This document shows, in pieces, positions 1 through 6,554 of a stretch of 10,198 nucleotides of DNA. A program made the position numbers and the translations under genes. The first letter of the stretch is position 1. Each line of letters begins with the position of its first letter. The DNA comes from an uncultured Collinsella sp. (GTDB lineage: Bacteria; Actinomycetota; Coriobacteriia; Coriobacteriales; Coriobacteriaceae): NCBI GenBank assembly GCA_902491345.1, contig CABUHI010000041.1, forward strand, positions 1-10,198. Reading direction: 5' to 3'. The notes below the pieces were generated by a model, which searched no databases, had not been told where the DNA came from, and saw only the letters and a list, made by a program, of their open reading frames with translations.

Positions 1-133
1 TGTGCAATCGCAAGAAGATGACGGGGCGGAATGTCAATCCTGGTCTAACAGAGCCTTAAAAAATCATCGAGAGGATCGCCTGTTCGAAAAGTTGCCAAAA
101 TAGCCGCGCCCCAAAAAGACTGGTTATTGGGCG

Positions 134-161
134 TTGACAGTTGGCGAGCCGTAGGTAAAAT
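134..161 (+). promoter_or_regulatory. Promoter of the tRNA-Ala gene
   Basis: A perfect -35 box TTGACA (134-139) is followed after 16 bases by TAAAAT (156-161), which differs from the consensus -10 at one position. Transcription would start near 168, a few bases before the mature tRNA 5' end at 175. The match and placement fit a strong housekeeping sigma promoter. It may also supply transcription to the coding gene beyond the tRNA if polymerase reads through the hairpin at 263-293. Confidence 0.8.
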
Positions 162-174
162 ATCGACTTGTCCT

Positions 175-247
175 GGGGACGTAGCTCAGTTGGGAGAGCG
201 CTGCCGTCGCATGGCAGAGGCCGAGGGTTCGACTCCCTTCGTCTCCA
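175..247 (+). tRNA. tRNA-Ala, anticodon CGC
   Basis: The sequence folds by eye into a full cloverleaf. The acceptor stem pairs 175-181 with 240-246, the D stem 184-187 with 196-199, the anticodon stem 201-205 with 213-217, and the T stem 223-227 with 235-239 around a TTCGACT loop. The anticodon loop 206-212 places CGC at 208-210, which reads the alanine codon GCG. The acceptor stem contains a G3:U70 wobble pair (177/244), the established identity element of tRNA-Ala, which independently supports the call. The discriminator base is A247. It is followed by CCC rather than CCA, so the CCA tail is not encoded and would be added by the tRNA nucleotidyltransferase. A strong promoter lies upstream and a terminator hairpin starts 16 bases downstream. 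Confidence 0.97.
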
Positions 248-262
248 CCCTTGGATTTGATA

Positions 263-293
263 AGCCGCTGACATTGTGTCGGCGGCTTTTTTT
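263..293 (+). terminator. Rho-independent terminator after tRNA-Ala, in the leader of the next gene
   Basis: An 11-bp stem (263-273 with 277-287, one T-G wobble at 269/281) closes a TTG triloop and runs directly into a seven-T tract (287-293). This is a textbook intrinsic terminator for the tRNA transcript. The ribosome binding site of the next coding gene (299-304) begins six bases after the T tract, so the same hairpin would sit in that gene's mRNA leader if transcription comes from the tRNA promoter. Confidence 0.9.
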
Positions 294-311
294 GAAAGAA
301 AGGGCTGCACC

Positions 312-770
312 ATGGCCGAGCTTGAGTCCCAACCATTGTCCGACGAGGAACGCGCCGAGTTGGAAGAGCTCCGCGCCGAGAAGGCCCGCCGCGAGGCTCG
401 GGAAGAGGCCCGTCGCGAGCGTGAGGAGCTGGCTGCCCTGCGTGCCGAGCGTGCGAAGGCCGAGGAGGCCGCCTCGAACGCCGCATCCGCACCGGCGCCC
501 GTGCCCGCACCCAAACCCGCCGCCGCGAAGCCTGCGCCTGCCGCTCCCAAACCTCAGCCCAAAAGAGCCGCTCACCCCAAGCCCGTCGAGCCCAAACCGA
601 GCCGTGACGAGATGACCTTTGCCCAGCGCATGGTTACCTCCAAGGAGCCTACGGGCGAGAACGAGATCCCTGGCATGGCGCCGGCTCAAAAAATCATCAT
701 TGTCCTTGCCCTCATCGCGTTTGTCATCTTTATGGTTTACACGATCACGGGCAGCATGGGCCTGCACTAA
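312..770 (+). CDS. Small tail-anchored coiled-coil membrane protein, function unknown
   Basis: A 152-residue protein that I do not recognise as a named family. Residues 10-55 are a highly charged, heptad-like stretch rich in Glu, Arg, Ala and Leu, very probably an alpha-helical coiled coil. Residues 59-97 are a Pro/Ala/Lys-rich disordered linker. Residues 98-127 are a short polar segment, and residues 128-146 are one strongly hydrophobic helix followed by a six-residue tail. There is no N-terminal signal peptide, so the expected topology is cytoplasmic N-terminus with a C-terminal anchor. The ATG at 312 was chosen because AAAGGG (299-304) lies seven bases before it; a longer in-frame start at 276 lies inside the terminator hairpin and lacks a site. 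The gene follows the tRNA terminator with no room for a clear promoter of its own and precedes pncB by 82 bases. A role as a membrane-attached scaffold is only a guess from architecture. Confidence 0.8.
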   Translation: MAELESQPLSDEERAELEELRAEKARREAREEARREREELAALRAERAKAEEAASNAASAPAPVPAPKPAAAKPAPAAPKPQPKRAAHPKPVEPKPSRDEMTFAQRMVTSKEPTGENEIPGMAPAQKIIIVLALIAFVIFMVYTITGSMGLH

Positions 771-852
771 CCTGTTCGCGCCGGGCTCCATGCCCGCACG
801 TCCGCCTCGCCCAACCCTCAACCTCTGCACAACACATCCGAAAGGTCGCCCC

Positions 853-2358
853 ATGGCTTTGACCGACATCTCGCATCCCACCGACATTGCAATGCTCACC
901 GATCTGTACGAACTCACTATGGCCCAGGGCCTGTGGGAGAGCGGCAAGGCCAATGAGCAGGGTTGTTTTACGGCGTTTTACCGCGACCATCCCTTTGGCA
1001 GCGCCTATGCCGTCATGTGCGGCACCGCCGAGCTGCCCGAGCTTGTCGAGAACCTGCGCTTTACGCCCGAGGACATCGACTATCTAGCTTCGCTCCAGGC
1101 TCCGGCCGGCGGCGCGATGTTTAAGCCTGCATTCCTCGACTACCTGCGCAACTTCCGTGCGCACGTGAACATTGACGCCGTGCCCGAGGGCGAGCTCGTG
1201 TTTCCGCGCGAGCCCATGGTGCGCGTCACCGGCCCGTCGCTGGAGTGCCAGCTTCTCGAGACCGCGCTGCTCAACATCGTCGGCTTCCAGACGCTTGTTG
1301 CCACCAAGACGGCACGCGTGGTGTTGGCGGCCGACGGTCGTCCCGTGGCCGAGTTTGGCCTGCGCCGTGCCCAGGGTCCCGATGGCGGCCTGGCCGTCGC
1401 GCGCGCGAGCTACGTTGCCGGCTGTTCCTCTACGTCTAATGTGCTCGCCGGTCGCCGCTACGGTATTCCCGTCTTTGGCACGCATGCGCACAGCTGGGTG
1501 ATGAGCTTCGATTCCGAGCTCGAGGCCTTCCGCGCATTTGCCAAGTCGAGCCCCAAGAACTGTACGCTGCTCATCGACACCTACGATGTACGCGAGGGCT
1601 GCGAGCATGCTATTACGGTTGCCAAGGAGATGGAGGCGGTGGGCGAGCGCCTGTCGGCTATTCGCATCGACTCGGGCGACCTCGCCAAGCTGTCCAAGTA
1701 TGTCCGCGGCCGTTTTGATGCTGAGGGCCTGCCCTATGTGGGGATTTCGGTCTCCAACGACCTGGACGAGTACACGATCCAGTCGCTGCTCGACCAGGGT
1801 GCGCCCATCGATAGCTTTGGCGTGGGTACCAAGCTTGCGACCTGCTATGACCAGCCGGCGCTGGGCGGCGTGTACAAGCTTTCCGCCCGCCGTGCGAGCG
1901 AGGCAGATCCATGGACGCCGGTGGTCAAGCTCTCCGAGCAGCCCTACAAGCGCACGATCCCGGGTGTGCAACGCGTGCGCCGTTATTACGACGGCTTTGG
2001 CGGCCCGGTCTGCGACATGATCTACGACGAGGACCATCTGGCGGGGGAGGGCTCCGCGCGCGGCAATACTCTCGTGGCCGTGAATGATGCTGCCCTGGTG
2101 ACCGACGTGTCCGAACTTGAGTATCGCGAGCTGCTGGTGCCGATCGTGCGCGATGGCAGTGCGGTGGCTTCGCGTGAGAGCATCCAGGACGCGCGCGAGC
2201 GCTGTGCTTGGGCGCTCGATCATCTGGACGCAGCTTTCAAGCGCTTCCTGTACCCGCAGACCTATGTGGTGGGCATGGAGCAGGGCCTGGCTCAGGTGCG
2301 CGACGAGCTCGTGCGCAAGAACATGGCCGCGGCCTCTGCCTTTCCCTGGGCTCACTAA
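853..2358 (+). CDS. pncB: Nicotinate phosphoribosyltransferase
   Basis: This cytoplasmic enzyme joins nicotinate to PRPP, with ATP hydrolysis, giving nicotinate mononucleotide, the entry step of the Preiss-Handler route to NAD. The 501-residue product shows family hallmarks in order: an N-terminal MLTDLYELTMAQG segment (residues 14-26), FGLRRAQ (168-174), a TSNVLAG segment just before 205, GTHAHSW (209-215) containing the His expected to be transiently phosphorylated (probably H213), RIDSGDL (271-277), which is typical of the phosphoribosyl-binding region, and GTKL (325-328). The length fits the family. The ATG at 853 was chosen because GAAAGG (840-845) precedes it by seven bases and the protein then begins just before the conserved N-terminal motif; in-frame starts further upstream would overlap the previous gene. 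It probably forms a transcription unit with the membrane-protein gene before it and proB after it. Confidence 0.95.
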   Translation: MALTDISHPTDIAMLTDLYELTMAQGLWESGKANEQGCFTAFYRDHPFGSAYAVMCGTAELPELVENLRFTPEDIDYLASLQAPAGGAMFKPAFLDYLRNFRAHVNIDAVPEGELVFPREPMVRVTGPSLECQLLETALLNIVGFQTLVATKTARVVLAADGRPVAEFGLRRAQGPDGGLAVARASYVAGCSSTSNVLAGRRYGIPVFGTHAHSWVMSFDSELEAFRAFAKSSPKNCTLLIDTYDVREGCEHAITVAKEMEAVGERLSAIRIDSGDLAKLSKYVRGRFDAEGLPYVGISVSNDLDEYTIQSLLDQGAPIDSFGVGTKLATCYDQPALGGVYKLSARRASEADPWTPVVKLSEQPYKRTIPGVQRVRRYYDGFGGPVCDMIYDEDHLAGEGSARGNTLVAVNDAALVTDVSELEYRELLVPIVRDGSAVASRESIQDARERCAWALDHLDAAFKRFLYPQTYVVGMEQGLAQVRDELVRKNMAAASAFPWAH

Positions 2359-2437
2359 TTCCTTGGGCGGTAGGGGCGAGTCACGCTCTCTTGGCCGCCA
2401 GCTCGGCCGTTCGCTGAACAGTTGATTGGTTTGACGT

Positions 2438-3565
2438 ATGACGACTTCTTATAAAACGATGGTGGTAAAGATCGGTTCGTCCACGGTTGTGGGCGCCGAT
2501 GGCAAGGTCAACCGCTCTTTTATCGGCGGGCTTGCCGATCAGGCCGCAGCCCTGCGCAAGCTCGGCTGGCGTCTGGTCGTGGTGAGCTCGGGCGCTATCG
2601 CCTGCGGCTATCCCGTGCTGGGCTTCGACCGCAAGCCGGTCGGCGACCTGCCGAGCCTGCAGGCCTGCGCCTCGGCTGGTCAGTGCATCATCTCGTCGGC
2701 CTACGACGAGGAGTTCCATGCGCGCGACCTGCTCACCTCGCTCGTGCTGCTCACGCGCCATGATACGGCCCGCCGCACGTCCTACCTGCATGCACGCGAC
2801 GCCCTGCTGCGCCTCGTGGAGCTTGGCGTGGTGCCGGTCGTCAACGAGAACGATACCGTCACCGTCGACGAGATCAAGTTTGGCGACAACGACACGCTGG
2901 CGGCGCTTGTGAGCTGCCTGGTTTCTGCCGATCTGTGCGTGACGCTCTCGGACATCGATGGCCTCTATACCGCCAATCCGCACGAGGACCCCACGGCCGA
3001 GTTCGTCCCGGTCGTGCATAAGATCGATGCCAAGATTATCGCCTCGGCGGGCGATTCTTCGACCTCGGTGGGCACGGGCGGCATGATCACCAAGATTCGC
3101 GCGAGCCGCATCCTGATGACGGCGGGCATTCAGAGCGTGATTTGCTCGGGCGAGGAGCCCGATGCGCTCGTGCGCCTCGCCCGCGGCGAGAGCGTGGGCA
3201 CGCTGTTCGATCCGCCGGCGGAGCGTCTGGACATCGCACCCCGCAAGCTGTGGATCGCACTGGGCGACAAGGCACATGGCTCGGTGACGGTCGATGATGG
3301 TGCTGCGAAGGCGTTGGTCAGCCGTGGCTCTTCCTTGCTTGCGGTGGGTATTCGCGAGGTCGATGGCCAGTTTGCCGAGGGCGATGTGCTCGATGTGTGC
3401 GATCCGAGCGGTATGGTCGTCGCCCGCGGTATCGCTGAGGCCGATTCGGACGTGCTGGAACTTGCCGCCGGCCGCCGCCAGGACCAGATCGCCAGCAACC
3501 GCCTGCTCGCTAACCTGGCCGAGAAGCCCGCGATCCATAGGGACAACTTGATAGTGTTTGCATAA
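2438..3565 (+). CDS. proB: Glutamate 5-kinase (AAK kinase domain plus C-terminal PUA domain)
   Basis: Catalyses ATP-dependent phosphorylation of glutamate to gamma-glutamyl phosphate, the first and usually feedback-regulated step of proline synthesis. The 375-residue product is close to the family length. The amino-acid kinase domain (about 1-260) shows VVKIGSS (9-15), VSSGA (49-53), NEND (136-139), FGDND (148-152) and GTGGMITK (212-219). A PUA domain follows from about residue 269 to 360. The ATG at 2438 follows an in-frame stop a few bases upstream, so a longer form is excluded. It has only a weak ribosome binding site, which may mean coupling to upstream translation or low expression. Pathway partner proA lies 1.6 kb downstream on the same strand but separated by an oppositely oriented peptidase gene. 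A strong hairpin follows the stop codon. Confidence 0.96.
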   Translation: MTTSYKTMVVKIGSSTVVGADGKVNRSFIGGLADQAAALRKLGWRLVVVSSGAIACGYPVLGFDRKPVGDLPSLQACASAGQCIISSAYDEEFHARDLLTSLVLLTRHDTARRTSYLHARDALLRLVELGVVPVVNENDTVTVDEIKFGDNDTLAALVSCLVSADLCVTLSDIDGLYTANPHEDPTAEFVPVVHKIDAKIIASAGDSSTSVGTGGMITKIRASRILMTAGIQSVICSGEEPDALVRLARGESVGTLFDPPAERLDIAPRKLWIALGDKAHGSVTVDDGAAKALVSRGSSLLAVGIREVDGQFAEGDVLDVCDPSGMVVARGIAEADSDVLELAAGRRQDQIASNRLLANLAEKPAIHRDNLIVFA

Positions 3566-3614
3566 AGCGAGGCAGCGCTACGGCTCGTTTTGCCAGCAGC
3601 GCTGCCTCGCTTTT
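3564..3614 (+). terminator. Hairpin terminator after proB, probably bidirectional
   Basis: A perfect 16-bp inverted repeat pairs 3564-3579 with 3598-3613 around an 18-base loop and begins within the proB stop codon. On the plus strand it ends in only four T residues (3611-3614); on the minus strand the A run at 3564-3566 gives three. It lies between convergent genes, so it can serve proB and the peptidase gene. The long perfect stem makes termination likely despite the short T tracts. Confidence 0.75.
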
Positions 3615-3668
3615 GCCGGCGCTTGGGGACGTTCCCTTTGTGCCGGCAGGTGGGGACACTCCTTTGCT
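3615..3668. repeat. Two-unit 27-bp imperfect tandem repeat between convergent genes
   Basis: Unit 1 (3615-3641) and unit 2 (3642-3668) both begin with GCCGGC, continue with GGGGAC ten bases in, and end with a TCC(C)TTTG stretch. About 19 of 27 positions agree without gaps. The second unit reaches into the stop codon of the minus-strand peptidase gene (3667-3669). The 12-mer GTTCCCTTTGTG at 3631-3642 reappears in the hairpin at 7209-7249, which suggests a dispersed intergenic repeat family in this genome. Confidence 0.55.
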
Positions 3669-5085
3669 AGAAGATCCGGCGCAGGTCTCCGCGGTTGAGG
3701 GCTTCGTCGAAGAGGCGCTTGAACACCACGCTACCGTGCAGACCGTCGTGCTCGAACTCGTTGGTCACCCAGGCATGCGAGTTGCCCACGCGGCTGAGCG
3801 TATCAAGCTGCAGGCCCGAATCCACGTACATGTCGTCGAAATACACCGCGGCCTGCAGGGGCACCTCGTTGCAGGCCAGGCGCTGCGGGTCGTAGATCTT
3901 GTCCCAGCTGGTGTCTTCCATCAGCAGGTCCATGGCGGGTTTAAACGGCTTAATCTCGGGCATCTGCTCAAACATCCACGGGAACATGGCCTCACCGGTA
4001 AACATGAGCGGGCGCGCGAGGGTGTCGAACTCGGCACGGTGTGCCTTCTCTTCTGCCGCGGCCCAGCGAATGGGCATGGTATCGCCGTCGGCGTAGATGA
4101 ACTCCTGCAGTGTCCAGTACAGCGGGTTTGTACGCGTGTTGGTGCGCTCGAAGGCGCGCATCAAAAAGCTGTCAGATACCGAGGCGCCGCAGGTCAGCGT
4201 GCCGTCGCCGTCAACAAAAGCGTGATCGATAATCCAGTGCATGCGCTCAAAGCTCGGCTTCATACCAAAGTCGCTGCCCATGAGCTGTAGGCGCTCGACC
4301 GTCATCGGCGAGCCGTCGGGTAGCACGGGCTTCTGAGCCTCGAGCGCATCGGCCAGGGCTGCCACGCGCTCGACGTCAGCGGGGTAGCGGTCATAATACT
4401 GCTGCGTCTTGGCGGCCATGCGCGGGAAGGTGTGCGCGTATACCTCGCGTGCGCTCGCCGGCACGTGGGGGATTCCGCCGCAGGTAAAGCTCGCCGCCAC
4501 GCCCTCGGGGAAGAGCGACAGATAGCTCAGCGTCAAAAAGCCGCCGTAGCTCTGGCCGAGCGTGACCCACGGCTTGCCGCCAAAGCCCACCAGTCGCAGG
4601 TATTCAAAATCGCGCACGATGGAGCTGGCGAGGTGGCGCTTGAGGAAGTCCGCCTGCGAGCGTGCTGTATCGGCGCCGGCGGCCGTTGCGCGATCACCCA
4701 GTGCCTTGATCGTGCGTCCGTCCACGCAGCTACTGCGTCCGGTGCCGCGCTGGTCGGGAAGGACCACGCGGAAGTGCTTGACGGCCTCCTCGATCCAGCC
4801 GTCGCTTGTGGGCGACAGCGGACGCGGGCTCTCGCCGCCGGGGCCGCCCTGCAAAAACAGGAGCAGCGGCAGATCGTCGTTGATGCGGTCGGGCGCGCAA
4901 ACCACGCGGTAGAAGAGTTTGATGCTCTCGGGCGCGCCGGCGATTGGTGCCGGCATAGCGCCGCGGCGCATGGTGCTGCCGACGGCCAGGAGCATCGGCT
5001 CCAGGCCGCGCCAGTCAAGGGGGACGTCGATGCTGTGGTCCTCGACGTAAAGGCCGGGGACGTGGTACGAAGTGATGAGGGCCAT
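3667..5085 (-). CDS. Proline iminopeptidase-like alpha/beta-hydrolase (peptidase family S33)
   Basis: Predicted cytoplasmic serine peptidase that releases N-terminal proline from short peptides. In the 472-residue product I see GGPG (80-83), the oxyanion-hole motif of S33 enzymes; DQRGTGRS (111-118); and the nucleophile elbow GQSYGG with Ser179. A C-terminal stretch carries candidate acid residues (D417, D418, D422) and candidate catalytic histidines in EHDGLHG (H446 or H450). There is no signal peptide. The start at 5085 was chosen because GGAAGA lies five bases upstream on the minus strand; a longer in-frame start near 5166 lacks support and would take most of the proA upstream region. The protein is rather long for the family. 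The gene is convergent with proB and divergent from proA, which fits a role in proline supply. Substrate specificity cannot be fixed from sequence, since other S33 aminopeptidases look similar. Confidence 0.88.
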   Translation of the reverse strand: MALITSYHVPGLYVEDHSIDVPLDWRGLEPMLLAVGSTMRRGAMPAPIAGAPESIKLFYRVVCAPDRINDDLPLLLFLQGGPGGESPRPLSPTSDGWIEEAVKHFRVVLPDQRGTGRSSCVDGRTIKALGDRATAAGADTARSQADFLKRHLASSIVRDFEYLRLVGFGGKPWVTLGQSYGGFLTLSYLSLFPEGVAASFTCGGIPHVPASAREVYAHTFPRMAAKTQQYYDRYPADVERVAALADALEAQKPVLPDGSPMTVERLQLMGSDFGMKPSFERMHWIIDHAFVDGDGTLTCGASVSDSFLMRAFERTNTRTNPLYWTLQEFIYADGDTMPIRWAAAEEKAHRAEFDTLARPLMFTGEAMFPWMFEQMPEIKPFKPAMDLLMEDTSWDKIYDPQRLACNEVPLQAAVYFDDMYVDSGLQLDTLSRVGNSHAWVTNEFEHDGLHGSVVFKRLFDEALNRGDLRRIF

Positions 5086-5197
5086 GTGAGTCTTCCGTTC
5101 GTTGCGGTGTTTCGGGTTGACCAATTCTACCGCCGCGGGCGAGGCCATGCGCAAATCGGCTACCATGGTTGCAAACTTCTAGGAGAAAGGGCCGCCC
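5086..5197. promoter_or_regulatory. Shared divergent upstream region of the peptidase gene and proA
   Basis: These 112 bases separate two divergent genes and should hold both promoters. On the minus strand TAGAAT (complement of 5124-5129) is a good -10 box with TTGCGC (complement of 5149-5154) as a weak -35 at a long 19-base spacing, giving a leader of about 32 bases for the peptidase. For proA I find no convincing promoter: TTGACC at 5117-5122 has no matching -10. The proA ribosome binding site AAAGG at 5186-5190, seven bases before its ATG, is clear. Confidence 0.4.
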
Positions 5198-6484
5198 ATG
5201 TCGGTCGATATAGCCACGTATGTCCACGATCTTGCCGTTGCCGCCAAGGCAGCGTCGGCCTCGCTTGCCATGGCGAGCGATGAGCAGCGCCAGGAGGCCG
5301 TGCGCGCCATGGCCGCAGCACTGCGCAACGGTGTCGACTCCATCGTCGCCGCCAACGAGCTCGATATGTCCGCTGCTCGCGATGCGGGTACCTCGGCCGG
5401 ACTGCTCGATCGCCTGCTGCTGACGCCCGAGCGCGTCGAGGACATGGCCGCCGGCCTGGAAAAGCTCGCCGAGCTGCCCGATCCCGTGGGCCGCGTGCTC
5501 GACCACCGCGTGCTTGCAAGCGGCGTGGACCTGACCCGTGTGAGTGTGCCGCTGGGCCTGGTCGCTATGGTCTACGAGGCGCGCCCCAACGTGACGGCCG
5601 ACGCCGCGGGCATCTGCATCCGCACCGGCAACGCTTGCATTCTGCGCGGCGGCTCGCTGGCCTATCACTCGTGTGCCATGATCGCCGAGCTGCTGGCCGA
5701 TGCGCTCGAGGCCAAGGGCTTCCCGCGCGAGGCCGTGTCGATGATCGAGTCCACCGACCGCGAGGCCACTGGCGAGCTCATGAAGCTCCGCGGCATTGTC
5801 GACGTACTCATTCCGCGCGGCGGTGCAGGCCTGATCCAGCGCTGCGTGCGCGAGTCGCTTGTGCCGGTGATCGAGACGGGCACGGGCAACTGCCACATCT
5901 ACGTGCATGAGTCCGCCGACTTTGATAAGGCGCTCAACATTATCGTCAATGCCAAGACCCAGCGCGTGGGCGTGTGCAATGCCGCCGAGTCGATGCTGGT
6001 CGACCGTGCTGTGGCCGATGCGTTTTTGCCTGCGGTCGTTGCCGTGCTGCACGACCACGGCGTGCTCATTCACGGCGACGAGGCCACGTGCGCCGCGTGC
6101 GCCGACGCCGGCTTTGTAGAGGGCGATGACTACGTCGCCGCGACTGAGGAGGACTGGGGTCGCGAGTACCTGGCGCTCGAGATGAGCGTGAAGGTCGTGG
6201 CAAACGAGGACGAGGCCATCGCACACATCAATCGCTACGGCACGATGCACTCCGAGGCCATCGTTGCCGAGGACACGGATGCTTGCGAGCGCTTCCTGGA
6301 TGCGGTCGATGCCTCGGCCGTGTACGCCAACGCCAGCACGCGTTTCACCGACGGCGGCGAGTTTGGCCTGGGCGCCGAGATCGGCATCTCGACCCAAAAG
6401 CTCCACGCCCGTGGCCCCTTTGCCGCCGAGGCCCTCACCACCTACAAATACAAGCTCCGAGGCACCGGCCAGGTCCGCCCCTAA
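5198..6484 (+). CDS. proA: Gamma-glutamyl phosphate reductase (glutamate-5-semialdehyde dehydrogenase)
   Basis: Reduces gamma-glutamyl phosphate with NADPH to glutamate-5-semialdehyde, the second step of proline synthesis, which then cyclises to the substrate of ProC. The 428-residue product has the usual length. Diagnostic stretches are MVYEARPNVTADAAG (about residues 126-140), RTGNACILRGG (about 144-154), the active-site region RVGVCNAAES with catalytic Cys260, and EMSVKVV followed by INRYGTMHSEAIV near residues 328-354. The ATG at 5198 is supported by AGGAGAAAGG at 5181-5190. The usual proB-proA adjacency is broken here by the peptidase gene on the other strand, so proA needs its own promoter. 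A perfect 16-bp hairpin follows the stop codon. No proC is seen in the window. Confidence 0.97.
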   Translation: MSVDIATYVHDLAVAAKAASASLAMASDEQRQEAVRAMAAALRNGVDSIVAANELDMSAARDAGTSAGLLDRLLLTPERVEDMAAGLEKLAELPDPVGRVLDHRVLASGVDLTRVSVPLGLVAMVYEARPNVTADAAGICIRTGNACILRGGSLAYHSCAMIAELLADALEAKGFPREAVSMIESTDREATGELMKLRGIVDVLIPRGGAGLIQRCVRESLVPVIETGTGNCHIYVHESADFDKALNIIVNAKTQRVGVCNAAESMLVDRAVADAFLPAVVAVLHDHGVLIHGDEATCAACADAGFVEGDDYVAATEEDWGREYLALEMSVKVVANEDEAIAHINRYGTMHSEAIVAEDTDACERFLDAVDASAVYANASTRFTDGGEFGLGAEIGISTQKLHARGPFAAEALTTYKYKLRGTGQVRP

Positions 6485-6498
6485 CGCCCGCGCAAACA

Positions 6499-6539
6499 AA
6501 AACCACCACAAAGGTGCCTTTATCCTTTGTGGTGGTTTT
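6499..6539. terminator. Bidirectional hairpin terminator between proA and the HD gene (twin copy 1)
   Basis: A perfect 16-bp stem pairs 6499-6514 with 6524-6539 around the nine-base loop TGCCTTTAT. It has T4 at the plus-strand end and A5 at the start (T5 on the minus strand), so it can terminate the convergent proA and HD-domain genes. It matches the hairpin at 7209-7249 at 38 of 41 positions, with all differences in the loop. Confidence 0.85.
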
Positions 6540-6554
6540 AGGTGGCGTGGGCGG

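Noticed and set aside
1..110. Possible C-terminal tail of an upstream plus-strand gene (open frames ending at 59 and at 103).
   Set aside because: Two different frames are open from the left edge over a short distance and neither shows a recognisable motif or clear codon bias, so no gene can be assigned.
107..133. Imperfect hairpin CGCCC(C)AA/TTGGGCG before the tRNA promoter, as a terminator of an upstream gene.
   Set aside because: It has a bulged base, a long loop, no T tract on the plus strand, and abuts the -35 box.
782..796. Hairpin CGGGC/GCCCG between the membrane-protein gene and pncB as a terminator.
   Set aside because: The stem is only five bases and no T tract follows, so it does not separate the two genes convincingly.
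56..953. Several long minus-strand and alternative-frame ORFs over the tRNA and membrane-protein region.
   Set aside because: They are low-complexity Arg/Ser/Ala-rich shadows of a GC-rich gene, and two run straight through the tRNA.
1084..3538. Long minus-strand ORFs opposite pncB and proB.
   Set aside because: They are typical antisense frames of high-GC genes. The plus-strand frames carry the complete family motifs.
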